Part shown: one piece after another, positions 1-12,619 of the stretch
Layout of the letters: each line of letters opens with the position of its first letter
Numbering within the stretch: the first letter of the stretch is position 1
NCBI GenBank assembly: GCA_015832175.1
Contig: WJXW01000001.1
Location: forward strand, 2,976,001 to 3,040,000
Reading direction: 5' to 3'
Origin: Paraphaeosphaeria minitans
Lineage: Eukaryota; Ascomycota; Dothideomycetes; Pleosporales; Didymosphaeriaceae
Length of the DNA stretch: 64,000 bases
Notes under the pieces: model-generated
What the model was told of the DNA's origin: nothing
The model's database searches: none
The model's input: the letters and a program-made list of their open reading frames with translations, nothing else
Made by a program: the position numbers and the translations under genes

Positions 1-1372
1 TATGCGCATATTAGTTCTTTATAATACGTCTATATATAGAATTAGTGTGTAGGATTTTAGTAGTCTAGGTAGTACTTTAGTACGTAGTCTAACTTCTTAT
101 TTTTGTAGGGTTATATTCCTTTTAGTGCCTAGTAGGGTTCTATATAGTCCTAAACATTTAGTTTATACTTAGGTAATATAGGGTTATCTTCTTCCTACCT
201 ACTTTATAGGTAAAGAGTAGGAGATCTTAGTATCTCTTCTACGTCTTCTGCGTTATAGTATACGTTAGAGTTGTCTTCTAGATCTTTGTATAGTTATAAG
301 TTAGGTAAATCTAATTACTTACTTTATTCTAGCGTAACGCGTTAGTAACTAAATAGCGTTATAATAACTTCCTATTCCTTATTAGGTTCTTAGTTCTTAA
401 TAGTTAGTATATTTAACTTAGTTTAATAGACTTTGTTCTTTAATCTATAGCTTCTAGCTATATGGCCTAGTTTGCCACATATAAAGCATTTACGGGTCTT
501 AGTTATTAGTTATTAACTTCTATTAGAGACGCGTTTGTTAGGCTACTTAGGGCCTATCCTTCCTCTTTTTCCTTTGCCTATATAGTTAAACTAGATATCT
601 TCTATTAGTTCGTATCTCTAGTAGTTCCTTAGCTGTTGCTTTTGGATAATTCTAATAGGGTTCTTATAAACCACTTTTACTAGTTGTTTAAAGCTTATTG
701 CCCTAGGGTTTTAGTAGAGCTCCTATTATAATAAAAACTACTTTTTGTTAATTCTAATAGTTTCTTTATATAGTTCTTTAAAGTTAGCAATTTGTATACT
801 ACTATGTAAGAGTTCTTCGCGTAGTTTCTATTTAAGTTCTTGTTTATATATATTCTAAAGAGATTTATTATCCTAGTTAAGTTGCACAGCGTATCTATAA
901 AACTTAGCTATATACTTAGCTACTAATTATTTCTAAATTATAGTCTAAATTTTTACTTTTGTAATAGAGTCCTTATTAGTAATCCTAAAGAGTTGTTTAA
1001 GGCATTTCTTAAAGTTATTATAATCCTTAATAATGTTAACTATATTAGCGTACTTGTTTACATAATTGTTATTATTATTATTGTGGTTTATTCCTAGGTA
1101 CTTTTTAAAGTAAGGATAAATCTATAATCCTATATCTCCTCGCATGTATATTACTTCAAAGATGACCTTCTTTTTATCTTTAAGGGGTTTGTCTAAGTTA
1201 AAGAAGTAGAGGTCTAACTAGAAAATCTAGACATTAGTTTAAGATTGTTTACTAAAGTAGAGATTAGGTTTGTGCGCCTTACTACTATCTTTTATAGGAG
1301 TAATCTTAGCGGCACCTAAAGCTATAAAAGAGGTAGGAGTTTGTAAAGTACTTATATTAAAGGTGTTTAAGA
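1..1372 (-). pseudogene. Chromovirus family A, gag remnant (cut by window edge)
   Basis: This is the 5' internal part of a family A Ty3/gypsy element read on the minus strand. It is collinear without length change with 31914-33285 of the complete copy 3. The gag start would be at 1355, where ATG has become ATA, 18 bp inside the LTR. The frame covers the retrotransposon capsid region and the CCHC knuckle region near 460-510, and runs off the window on the left. Many TAG/TAA codons interrupt it, as expected from RIP. Gag normally builds the cytoplasmic virus-like particle. Its 5' LTR is 1373-1951, which is also the 3' LTR of the neighbouring copy. Confidence 0.8.
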
Positions 1373-1951
1373 TATTAAATCTAATAGGGTAACTAGTCCT
1401 AAAGGGTTAAGATTAGTTCTTAGGTAGGAGTACCTATAGAAGGTAGAAAGTCTTATTAATATAATAGTATTTTATAAAGTGTAATAAGTTAATAATTTGG
1501 TCTACTAGAATCTAAATAATAGATTAATAAATAGATTAAATATAAGTATAAGAAGCTTATTCTCGCGTTCCTATATACTAAGTAGTCCTATACATCCTAG
1601 AATCCTATACGTTCTAGAGTCCTATATGTCCTAGAGTCCTATACGTCCTAGAGTCCTGTGCGGGTAAGTCCTACGCGTCCTAGAGTTCTTGTATAGGTAA
1701 GGCCTGTGCGGTTCTTAGGACCCTTAGGACCTATAACCTATTACCTAACTGCTTAGTTAGCTAACTCTAGTGGACTGGTGGTCTAATAAGCTCGCGCCCC
1801 GCTGCCTATGCGCGGCTGGATCCTAATAATTAGTTGTCTTAGCACTCTAATTACACTAATTAGGTTATATAACCTCTTATGCTGTGCCACTTAAATAACA
1901 AATGTAGATATATATAAAGATTCTAGGAGGCCTAGCCTTTAGATCTTAATA
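1373..1951 (-). repeat. LTR of chromovirus, variant A3 (579 bp), shared by two copies
   Basis: On the plus strand it starts tattaaatct (from tgttaaat) and ends cttaata (from cttaaca). Its first about 190 bp (R/U5 side) match the 411-bp A LTRs. The last about 140 bp, including the block with ggcctagcctttagatctt, also match. The middle differs: it holds a 17-bp tandem repeat and a GC-rich patch near 1770-1815. Gag lies on its left and the 3' end of another copy on its right, so it serves as 5' LTR for one and 3' LTR for the other. Confidence 0.8.
1586..1685. repeat. 17-bp tandem repeat inside LTR A3
   Basis: Six head-to-tail units of the form tcctatacgtcctagag start at 1586, 1603, 1620, 1637, 1654 (15 bp, degenerate) and 1669. 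They lie in the U3 part of the LTR, where promoter or enhancer elements of LTR retrotransposons normally sit. The array is absent from the other LTR variants in the window. Confidence 0.8.
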
Positions 1952-3722
1952 TTATCTCCCTCTTTACTAGGATTTATCCTTAAATTATATAACTATGTCT
2001 TATGCCTAGTTATAACTAGAGCTTACCCTACGTTATAAGTAGCGTTAGCTTACTTATATTATACCTAAATAACTTTCTAAGTCTAGCACTACCTATTACT
2101 ATTACCTAACTAATTTTATTAACTCCTTTAGCAAAGTTATAGTTAAGAAATACTTAATGTATATAAAATATAACTATGTTTACAAAGTTCACGTTTAGTC
2201 TAGAAAATATAGGGAATGTGTTTATTAAGGTTAATATTATAATATATATAGTTTAGAGTCTAAGTTTAAGCGTTTATTAGTAGAGAAAGAGAAATTGCGT
2301 GTATAGATAAAAAAGTTAAAAGAAACGTAAGAGGCTACGTTTAAGGCCTATAAAAAGGCGTTAGAGAAATTATAGGTTACACGCGTATGCGAAGATTAGT
2401 TATGTTAGTAAATAGACTTACTAGATAAGCGTACTAAGGATATAATAGTAGTTAAAAAAAAGAATATTAAAGAGGCTAAATCTTATAAAGCTATTAATCT
2501 AGTAGTTAATAAGACTCCTTTAGGTCCTTTCTTGTCTCCTGTAATATAGAGCGCTTTTAAGAATTTCCTATTAGAATTTTAAGATAATCTAGTACCTTTA
2601 TTATCTTAGGTATAAATGTTATTATACTGTGTAGGTTGTTAGTAGAATTCTCTAATCTTTTATTAATAGTTTCTTAGGTAGTTCTCTAGTTCCTAAGTGT
2701 TTTTACTGTGTAGGTAACCTTTGCACTTAATAAGGTACGCGTTACTATACTAATTATATTCTAGAATTCTTTTAACCTTAAATTTATTTTCTTTCTTAGT
2801 TCTATAGTAGAAGGCAGTTCTAACTAGTATATTAGGGTCTACTAGTTCTAGTAGTAACACGTAGAATACTAGGTGTATCTTTATATCTGGCAGTAGTTCT
2901 AACTTATAGTTTACTAGTAATATTTACTTAGAAATATAAAATAGTCTAACCTTAATATAATCTAGTTTCTTGTGTTTTTTTTTCTAAGTTTAAAGGTTCT
3001 TTGTAAGTAGATATACTTTATCCCCTTTCTTTAGCTAAGGTGCTATTTTTCGTTTTTTATTTTAGTAAGAAATTAATTACTACTAAGCTTTCTTAAGATT
3101 CTCTTAGAGTTATTAGTGTATTTTCTTTATATTTTCTACTATATCTATAGCTTTTTTTGCTTTAATTATCGTAGGAAATTATTAATTAAAGAGATATAGG
3201 TGTCTTCTATAATTATATAGAATAGCGTATGTCCTAATACTACTAATACTTTGTTATTATAGGCTAACTATACTATAGGTAGTAATAAAACCTAGTTATT
3301 CTTCTAACTATTATAGTAGATACGTAGGTACGTTTCTATAGTTTAGTTCGTACGTTCTATCTATCTATCTATTTATAGATAGTAAGCTGTTAACAGCTTT
3401 CGTTTTGTTCTAAGTAGGGCTATAAGCGTTATCTAATAATTTAATATAAAGAGCTTATCTCTATTACTAATAATTATTTTTAGAATTCTGTAGTGTCTAA
3501 CTAGTTAGTCTAGGATAAAAAAAGTAAGTTCCTTTACTGTTATTTTTTTAAGGTATAGAATAAGCTTAATATACTTAGTTAGTTAGTAGACTATTACTAG
3601 TATACTATTATATTTAACTCCTATTGTTAGATCCTTAGAGTTTAGAATTCCTATAACAAAATCTATAGTAATGTCTTCCTATAGTGCTATTAGTATTCTA
3701 ATCGCTTACATCTCTCTATACT
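1952..3722 (-). pseudogene. Chromovirus copy 4, 3' part of pol (integrase, chromodomain)
   Basis: This is the 3' half of a minus-strand family A element, collinear with 27403-29174 of copy 3. On the minus strand it carries the integrase catalytic core and, at about 2639-2779, the C-terminal chromodomain frame. It ends abruptly at ATACT (3718-3722), where element C is inserted, and resumes at 13425 with the same five bases. Stops are TAG/TAA only. Integrase joins cDNA to the chromosome, and the chromodomain of chromoviruses binds heterochromatic histone marks. Confidence 0.85.
1995..2696 (+). pseudogene. Antisense cysteine-motif/coiled-coil gene of family A (copy 4)
   Basis: A 702-nt frame lies opposite to pol, between pol and the 3' LTR. 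It begins ATG TCT TAT GCC 44 bp from the LTR and ends TAA at 2694-2696. Internal stops are all TAG/TAA at expected Gln/Trp positions. The same frame, with identical length, exists in copies 1, 3 and 6. The protein has a cysteine-containing segment near codons 55-85, then a long Lys/Glu-rich heptad-like stretch, and a conserved C-terminal block around LEFxDN. Function is unknown. A nucleic-acid-binding or particle-associated role is inference from the Cys motif and coiled coil only. Confidence 0.6.
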
Positions 3723-3953
3723 ATTGTGTTGTAGGTGCGTTTGCCTTAAGTGAGGAATATAAAAGAATGAGTTAAGTTCTCCTATCTAAAATCTATTATA
3801 TAAATCCAACTACTCTAATTGTCTATTAGGTCCCTTCCTGTCTTGTTTAGGTGGCGCTCTCTTTTTCCTGTTTCCTAATTAGCTATCTTAAACAACAGCT
3901 AACTGGCCCTATATTTCTCTAATTCTCTATTGTAGGCTAACCTTTACACTATA
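3723..3953 (-). repeat. 3' LTR of element C (231 bp)
   Basis: It matches 13194-13424 along its whole length, with differences that are mainly C/T and G/A transitions. The outer end reads attgtgttgtagg and the inner end acactata. In plus orientation it sits directly upstream of the antisense gene at 4509, so it could also have provided a promoter for that gene. That last point is inference. Confidence 0.9.
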
Positions 3954-4508
3954 TTTTCCTCCCTCTCTTCTAGGCTTAGTCCCTTAAGCCTACTACTTTA
4001 CTACCCTTTTAACACCTTATTAGTAGTCACCTCCTAGACCTATAATTTTTTTAATCCTTAGCTAGCCACCCTTACCTAATTATCCTACCTACTAACCTAT
4101 TACCTACCTACTGCTTATGTCCCTATAATTAAAGTTGTTTATTAACTTCTTTATATATTAGGTAACAATACAGCGTTAGTCTAATTCTAGGCCTATAATA
4201 TTACCTTAGCCTCTAGCTAACTAACTATGCCTAATTATCCTAACTATTAACCTATCACCTATCTACTACTTATATCCCTATAATTAAAGTTATTTGCAGA
4301 CCTCTTAGTATATTAGATAGTAATATTATAATAATATTCTCTTATAAACGCTTCTACTAAGCCGCTTAGGTAGCCTACGCTTAATCTTTAGGGTATATAA
4401 CCCTAGGATTTCTTCTACTCTATTCTTCTCTTAATCCTTACTCCTACTCTTCTCTTTCTCTTTTAGTCCTTCTAATACCTATTTAATAACTCTACTGTAG
4501 TTATAGCT
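3954..4508 (+). repeat. Leader of the element C antisense gene with 155-bp tandem repeat
   Basis: No coding frame is evident. Two copies of a 155-bp unit that begins ctaattatcc occur at 4076-4230 and from 4231 to about 4330. From about 4420 a pyrimidine-rich stretch leads up to the likely start of the plus-strand gene. The stretch would be the 3' untranslated part of element C on the minus strand and the 5' leader of the antisense gene on the plus strand. Confidence 0.6.
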
Positions 4509-6180
4509 ATAGTTAACTACACTCTAGGTAGAATAGCTACTTCTAGTGCTAGTGGCAGAAAGGGTAGTAATAACCTAAATAAGCGTGGCCCTACTAGTAA
4601 TATAAAGGCAGACCTCTTTGTCTACCTTTCTAAGTCTACTAAGGAGTACATTATTAAGTAGTATATATTATACTAAAAACCTTTCGCATCTTATTACTAA
4701 CCTTTCTAGTTAGGGCGAGGGCTAATTAGCGTATAAACTATAATCTTCTACGTGAACTGGCTCACTTTATCTATAGCCTAGGTATATAAGGTGTTACCCT
4801 AGGTCCTATTCTTCGCACTACTAGCGTCTATAAAAATAATAGCTACTTAGACCTTACTATTTAGCACTTTAATATTAGTGATAATAAAGTAGAGACTATT
4901 ACTAAGTTTTTTAGCTTAGGTACTAAGTAGGCTCTATTAAAGCGTAGATACTATAATACTAATAATAATATAGGCATCTAGTATACTACTACCTCTTTTT
5001 ATTTTCCTTCTTTTTCTCTAATTTACTATTACTACACCTACTACTAGAATAAGAGTAAGATAAGTAAGCTCTATTTTAGTAGCAAATATAGTGTTTCCTA
5101 TCTAGAAAGTAAGCTACTAAACTAAAGAGAGTGTAATAAGTACTAGATAAATAGTAACTATGCCTCTTATTCTTTTTATTATAAGTTCTAGTCCTAATTC
5201 TTTATTACCTAAGCTAATATCTCTTTCTTTTTAGGTAAGCTAGCTAACCCTAGCACTAGTCCTTCTATAAATAATATTATTTTAGCTACTAACATCCTTC
5301 CTATTAGTATAACCTACTCTTAGGCTCCTTCTAGTTACACTTTTAAGGCTGTTTCTGCCCTTAATACTCCTATTCCTAGAGAGCCTATAGAACCCTAATA
5401 CACTATTACTATAAACTATAGTCCTCTTTCCTTAGTAGCCTTTTAAGATTATTCCTAAAGGTCTTCTAGAGGTTTCCTCTAGTCTCCTCCTAGTAGTGCT
5501 TTATCATTTTAGGGTTTTAGTCCTTTTATTTAAGGGGGTTCTTATTCTAGCTCTAATTATAGATTACCTAGTCCTAAATCACCTATGCGCCTAGATTCTC
5601 CTACTAGAGAGAATACTCCTCTTTAGCCTTAGCTATCCTTTTAATCTACTTATTCTTAGTATTCTTATTCTAGTTCTCTTTTGCCTTATTAGTAGTCTAT
5701 TAATTAGACTATCTAAAATTGTACTAGATCTCTTCTTTAGTCTAAAGTAACTAGGGCCTCTAGCTCTATAAAGCCCTAAACCCTAATTACTTATTAGTCC
5801 TGCTGCTACTATAAAGATACCATTACTATTAATAATAAGGAGAATAACAATTAGTGCCCTAATATGTCTTCCTCCCTCTCTTTTACTAACTACCTATAGT
5901 TAGCTTTCCTAATTCTATATTAGGAAAGGATTAGGCTAGTTTAATATAATATTAAACTCTAAAGTAGACATATCTTAGTCTATATTAAAATCTAATACTT
6001 CTACTCTCTTTAAAATAACTACCTTTAGTAAATTGCCTCTTATCTATATAAGTAGTATAATAGCCTATTAGAGTTCTTTCTTTCGCTCTACCCCTCTAGT
6101 TCTTATAAGGCTATCCTTAACTTTTAAGCTAGAATTACTATACTCCTTTCTCTCTTTAACCTCTTAATAGTGTAGTAGTT
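4509..6180 (+). pseudogene. Antisense gene of element C, function unknown (about 550 codons)
   Basis: A plus-strand coding frame lies opposite to pol, between integrase and the 3' LTR. Frame 0 (from an ATA that probably replaced ATG at 4509) is protein-like to about 4700. The frame then shifts to phase 2, which stays protein-like from about 4740 to 6170, through an indel or a lost intron. Interrupting codons are TAG/TAA. The product has a basic Ser/Gly N-terminus, a folded-looking region (about 4740-5200, containing YLDLT and VETITKFF), a Pro/Ser/Gln-rich middle with Tyr-Ser repeats (about 5300-5750), a Cys-Cys motif near 5800 and a hydrophobic helical C-terminus. I do not recognise the family. 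The 3' boundary is approximate because it meets the integrase tail. Confidence 0.5.
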
Positions 6181-6199
6181 TTAGCAGCTTTAGCAGTAG

Positions 6200-9100
6200 G
6201 GTCTAAGAGTTAATTAGTAGGTCTTTAGGCATAATCCTTATCTTTCCTCTTAGTACCTGTGCTTTATTATCTAGGGTGTATTAGTAGAAGCGCTTAAGGT
6301 AGTTACTATACATAGTATACTAGAATATAGCTCTATTAAGCTCTTCTAGTTAGTAATATAACTAGCTAGAGTAGTTAATAGAAATTTAGTAAAGGCCTAG
6401 CTAGTAATCTCTTATCTTTATAGCTATTAACTTATCTATAGCCCTAATTAAATCCTAAACTAGCACTAGGTCTTCTTTATAAAAGTCTTATTAATAGGCT
6501 TTACTAAAATCCTATTACTCTACTCCCTTAAAGCGCATTCTTTTTAACCTAAATAGCGCCTTTAAAAGTTTATCGCCTCTTTATTCTAACTACTTAGCCC
6601 TTAGGGTAAGTAGATCTAATTAGTTCTCCACCTCTAACTATAGTAGGGTCTGCCAGCTTTTAATCGCCAGCTTAACAGGTAGTATAGGTTAAATACTAGT
6701 TATTATCTCTATAGGTGCTAACCCTGTGCTTTGTTAAATTAAAACCCTCTTAGCCTATACTACTATAGGTAAATTATGTTTCTAATTATTTCCTAGCTTT
6801 GTAAGCGCTGCGATAAGTAATTAGTAACCTTATTTAACTAGCCCTTAAGCCTTAGAGTTATAGGAGGAAGCTTAGATATAGTATATCCTATAGTGTTTAG
6901 CTAGTGCTTTAACTACTAATTTGTTTTTAGGCCCCCTATCTACGCTTAGTTAAAGAAACACCCCCTACCTATAAATAATATCTTTATAGAGGAACTTTGC
7001 AACGCTTTTTAAATCTACTCTAATAAGCGCTCTAGCTTTAGGCTATCCTAAGGCGTATTCCCTAGTAATAATAAGGAAGGATTTCTAATGCTTACTTATA
7101 GGCATATAGGTAATATTAATAGTCTATTATTTAAACAAGGTCCTAGAGTTACTAATCTTAAGGCTTATCTCTATCTAATTACCTTATTTAGTAGCATAGA
7201 CAGCATATTTCTTTAGCTTAGTTTAAATTATCTTAAACTAGCCCTCTTACTAGAACTAAGACTAGATCGCAGCATTTATAGCCTAAATTCCTTTATAGTA
7301 GAGGTGCTAGTAGACCTCCTAAATAAGTGCCTTTTAAACATCTAGGTTATTAATTACCCTTTAGATAGTAAAATTTAGGGTTAACTTCTTAAATAGTAGG
7401 TTTGCTTTCACAAAAAAGGTTTAGGCCTTCTTTATCTACAAAAGGTAGCTTTTCTAGGGTATTAGCCTATTAGGTCTTTTTCTAAATAGTAAAAACCTTA
7501 CTATCTCTTCTAATTCTTCTAAAAAGTCTTTGCTAAGGATCTAGGCCTCTTATAAAGTAAACACTAAGCTATTATTATGCTTCTCCACTATATAGTCTAT
7601 AAAAGGATCTAGGTCTTCTTCTAATTCTTCTAGCGCTGTCTATCCTTTTAGTTAAGGGTACCTTAACAATCTATTAGTAATAACATTTTGTTTTCCTAGC
7701 CTATAGACAATTTTAAAGTCCTATAGCAGTATTATACCTAGCTATTAGTTTATTACTAATCTAGGAAGGTTAGTAGAAGACTAGTTAAGCTATAAAATTA
7801 GAGTAGCCGCATCTGTTTTAATAATAAATTAGGTCCTATATAGGTATAGCGTAAACTTCTTTAGTGCCTATACTACTGCTTTACATTTAAGCTTAGTTAA
7901 GTGCCACCTTAATTCTACTTTAAACTATAGTGTACTTTAAAACTACACTAGGTAGCGCTTCCTATCCTCTCCTACTTACTTAATATAGGCTCCTCCTCCT
8001 TATAAACTTATGTCTACACAGACAAAGATCTACCTTCCTAATTTATAATTAAGAGTTATTAGAACTAGTGCAGTAGTAATGCTCTCTTTTAAAATGTTTA
8101 TTAATTAGCGCTTAAGATCTCTCTACTTCTATTCTTAGCCTTTCCTAGTAAGTATATACAAAGGTTTTACTTTAATAGAAAAGTAGAAGATCTATTAGTA
8201 ATAGTAAGTACAAAGCCTAATAAACTGTTAGACTTCTCCTTAATTTATACATTCTTTCTAGTATAGAATCTTAGCCACTTTCTTATCTTAGGGCGATTAG
8301 CTATTAGGCAATACCTTATATCCTATAATTTCTATTTAGTTTACTCCCTAGAAGGATTTTATTCCTAATATAGTAGTACAGGCCCTCTCTAAGTTAGTAA
8401 GTACCCTATCTAGCTGCATAATATATTTAAGCACAAATTAGCGTACCCTAAGAAGGGCTTCTTTATCCCTATAGGTTAACTTTAGTCCTACTAATGTAAT
8501 ATTATTAATAAAAGGTAAAGTATTAGAGAAATACCTTTAAAGGATTATTAACATAGCTCTTTAGAAAACTCCTAGTAAATTTATTACACTTTATAGCAGT
8601 GTGTAGTGCCTTACTAGGCCTATAGGTGTCTAGAAAGCTGTTATATCTCTTAAGACTGTATAGAGCGGTATCTAGTTAAACCCTAAAAATAGATTAAATA
8701 GAGAGTAGATTGCTTTACCTCTAATTCTCTCTAAAAACATATTAGCTAAGAGTGGGAGATTAGCATCTTTTTCTAAAACCTTATTATAGAACTAGGCGTT
8801 ATTAATTAATTAGTACCCTTTCTTTTTCTTTAGTACTAGGAACTAGGGGTTTTAATATTAGCTGTTGTATATTTTAAGGACTTTTTAGTTAATCTAATCT
8901 AAAATTATCTAGTGTACTATAGGCACTAGCTTTTTTAAGTAGTTAAAGCCTCTTACCTACTAGACTTTATGTGGGATAGTCTAAATCTAGTATAGAGGCA
9001 TAATATCCTTACTACTAGTTGTTATCTTACTAAATTCCTAGGCTAGAGCTGCCTTCTAATAGAACATTAGCTTATAGATAAGTAAAATTTCTATAGGTTT

Positions 9101-12100
9101 TAGCTAGTCTCTAATATTTATCTTCTTTAGTTATTTAGGTGTTAATTAGTGCCCCCTTCTAAAATCTATATATCTAGGTTTAAATATTCCTAAATATATA
9201 TTTAGTTAAGGTCCCTAAAAAGCTATTACAGCTTATTATTATTTAATAGCTTTTTCTCTCTAATCTAATCTCCCTACCTCTAATAGGCGGTCTCCTCTTA
9301 GGTTATCTATAGGCCGAACTTTATCTGCCACTTTCTTGTGTATAGTGTAGGCAATTCCTAATTGCCTAGCTACTATTACCTAATATTCTTACGCTTATTA
9401 TCTATTTAATTCTACTTAACTAATTTCCTACTTATCTTCTCTATCTTCCACCTCTTTATCGCTAAGGTATACACTAATAGGGTAACCCTGTAGTAAGTGT
9501 ACTTCCTCTATAAGCACACCTTTTACACGTTTCTTAAATCTTTATCGCTTGTCTTATAGTTAGAAAGTAGTAGAGTGTCTAATCTAAAAAAAGAGACTAT
9601 TCTTTTCCTATCTATAAAGGTAACCCTATATAGGCATTAGCCTATTAGGGTAAACTCTATAGCTAACTAAGTAGCTATTATAAAGGGGGTGCCTAGAATA
9701 ATAGGCCTCCTAACGTTTCTTATAATCTTAAAATAATTAGGAATTATAATTAGCCTAACTTTAAGTAGTACACTATAGGTAGTTCCTATATACTTATCTA
9801 AATCTCTACTAGCTCCTACTATACCTAATTGTTTTTTAGTAGGTAAGTAGCTCTAATCTTAGTCCTAGATTATAATATTAAGTGCCCTTATAGTAGTATA
9901 CCTTATAACATTTAGTTCTAATTCTAAGTTAAGTAGAACTTTGTAGTGGCTTCTAAGAATAGTAATAAAATAGGTAGGGAGTTTTACTAGACTACTCTAA
10001 ACTCCTATCTATTCTTCTAGCTTAGTGCGACTTTAGAGGTTAACCTTATTAGCTTCCTTCTAATATCTATCCTACACCTCTTTAATATAATATTAGATAC
10101 TTTATATAGCGTTTCCTTGTACAATCTAGTGCAGCCTAGGGCGTAACTTCTTTATTATTACTTCTAACAGAATAGTAGGTTCTTAAAGGTAGTCCTAACT
10201 TTGTTTTTCTATTAAAACTTATTTTCATTATATTTCTATAAAGACATTCCCTAATTTACTCCTATTTAATTAGTTATTAGGCTCCTTTTCCTTTCTAGAG
10301 AGTAGTTACTAGGCCTTTAAATACAGTTTATTCTAAGAAAATATTAATCTAACTATAATACCTCTTACTTCTTAGGTTAGTGCTACTATTAGAATAGAAT
10401 TAGTATTTAGGGTGTTAATAAGTGCGACTAGCTCTTTATCTAATAAAGAAGCGGAGGCTATTTAAGCACCCTTCTTTCTACTAGTAGCTTTAGCTTCTAG
10501 TATAGCTTAGATAATACTCTCTTCTATTATCTAAGTAGGTTTAGAAGCTCTTTAGTTTACTTCTGTAACTACTACTTATAGCACTAATTTATTATTATTA
10601 ATTACTAGTAGTTAAGATCCTAGGCGGAATTCTCTAATCTATAGCTAGGGATTAATCCTAACCCTTCTTTCCTAAAGGTCTCTTATTTAAGCCACTAACA
10701 CTAGTTTACTTACTCTAGCCCCTACAACCCTTTTAATATTTAGTTAGTTCTATTATTCTTATAAGCTCTTTTCTACTACCCTAGTCCTAGTAGTATTTAC
10801 TTCTTTAGTTATATTAACTTCCTTATATAGGTAGGAGACCTCTAATAGGGTAGCGTAGAAGGTTTTAGCCCTTTTTATTACTTCTATCTCTAGCTTCTAG
10901 TCTTCCTACTTACTACTTATTAACCCAAAATGTAATTAGCCTAATTTATATTTAAGATAGGCAGAGGCTTTCTTACCCTCTAGGCCTAGCACCTAGTTAA
11001 AATTCTTCTCTAAATCCTTATTAGTAATGTTAAAATACTATTTAATCTTTCTAAGTAGGTACTAGAGCTGTGCATCTCCCTAGAAGCGGGGTATAGGCCC
11101 CTTGAATTTCTCTATCTAAAGGTGTTTTAGGCTATAGTAGAAGTTAAAAAACTAGCTATTAGTGTTAAAAATTTTATAGTACTAACCTCTTTTAATAAGG
11201 CCTTAGCGCTAGGGGCAGTCCTTTACAATATGCCTAGTCTCTCTATAGGTTCTATAAGCCTAGACTTAATATTCCTAATTGCGAATTACCTAAGTACCTA
11301 CACTAGGGTTTATAATAGGGTTATAGGAGCTCTTAAATAACCTATTATTATGTTCTATATAAAGGGTTAGCCCTATAAGCTTATTAAAAGCGTATTAGTT
11401 ATTAGCTAGCTTATTAAGAATAAGACTAGTAGTAGTAGGTATAGAAGCCTTCTATTACTTATATTCTTTTATAGTAAAGGTAAGTCCTTCTATCTTTATA
11501 ATAATCTCTTAGACTTACGCATCTACTTCTTTCTTATAATTTTTATTTCCTCCTATTCTTCTTTCCTTCTATACCTTAAAGAACTTCTTAGGTAGTGGGA
11601 TAAGTAGGATTACTAATAAAGTAGTTTTAGAATAAGCTAGATTTATAGTAACCTATCTCTCCTCTTACTACACAGCCCTAATTGCCTTATCCTAGTCTCT
11701 ACACTAGTAAAAGAAATTGTACATTTCTTACACCTTATAAGTATTTATATTACTTCCTCTTAGGTAACTCTCTATTAGCATTTTATATATAACTATAGTC
11801 TTATTATCTTAGCTAAGACCTTTAAAGAAAAGAGTTCCTACTTCTATTTATATAATCTGTAATTAGGTAAGGGCAGCTTAAGTATAGCTATTAAACTTAT
11901 AGAAGTAGTTATTTAGTGTAATAGGCTACTAGCTTACTTTATTAAGCTAGCTCTTAAAGTAGGCTCTAGTTAATTTTTAGTATTCTAAGTCTATTAATAA
12001 GTACTTAGAGTAAAGTATCTTCTAGAAGTTTTTTTAGTTAACTAAAGCGCTTTTATAGGCTAGCAGCTTTATAATATCCCTTTAGTAGGTGCTTAAGTAG

Positions 12101-12450
12101 AAGTAAGGTAGCTTTTATTTCTTAAGCTCCTTACTCTACTCTACTCTTTCTACTTAAAAGTTATAGTCTTCTAGGAAGGCAGTAATATTAATACTACTAA
12201 AGCTTAGTGCGTTGCTGTTATTTAGGCTTAGAGTAAACTAAGCCACGTTTCTCTTTTAGAAGAAGCCTCCTATTCCTAGTCCTCTATCCTTAAACTGTTT
12301 TCTTTTGTCTATGTTTTCTAAAAAGTAATTAGTAATACCCTAGCTTATCTAGCTAGTGCTGCTCTTAGTAGGGGTAGTTAGATAAATAGGGTTATTATAA
12401 AACCTATATAAATCTATTTTGTCTTCTTTTTTGTTTTTCTTCTATTATCT
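6200..12450 (-). pseudogene. gag-pol of element C
   Basis: This is the minus-strand polyprotein, broken by many TAG/TAA codons. Capsid-like gag lies at about 11400-12450. A zinc knuckle at 11215-11256 reads as a CCHC motif whose first two Cys are now Tyr, followed by HIVKDC. Protease-like sequence sits at about 9600-9990 (GASRDLDKY, ILGTPF). RT is at about 8300-9200, with the catalytic motif at 8501-8512 now reading FINN instead of an F/Y-x-D-D form. RNaseH is at about 7650-8200, followed by an integrase core at about 6500-7450 (LSVDRGPKNK, SSYNSKA). Domain order RT-RNaseH-integrase defines Ty3/gypsy. Frames were not checked for every indel. Confidence 0.8.
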
Positions 12451-12619
12451 ACTTATTCTTATATTAGTTTTCTGTCAGCGATTTAGCTTTAGGTATGTAG
12501 ATAACAATCTCGCTTAATAGAATCTTACTACTAATACCTTACTTCCCTTTTTATCTCTAACTTAATTATTACTTAGACTAGAATTATTTAGGGTCTATTA
12601 CATTTGCTCTTTCTCGGAG
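12451..12619 (-). other. 5' leader of element C before gag
   Basis: This short stretch between the tandem array and the gag frame contains no recognisable motif. The exact gag start is not certain. Confidence 0.4.
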
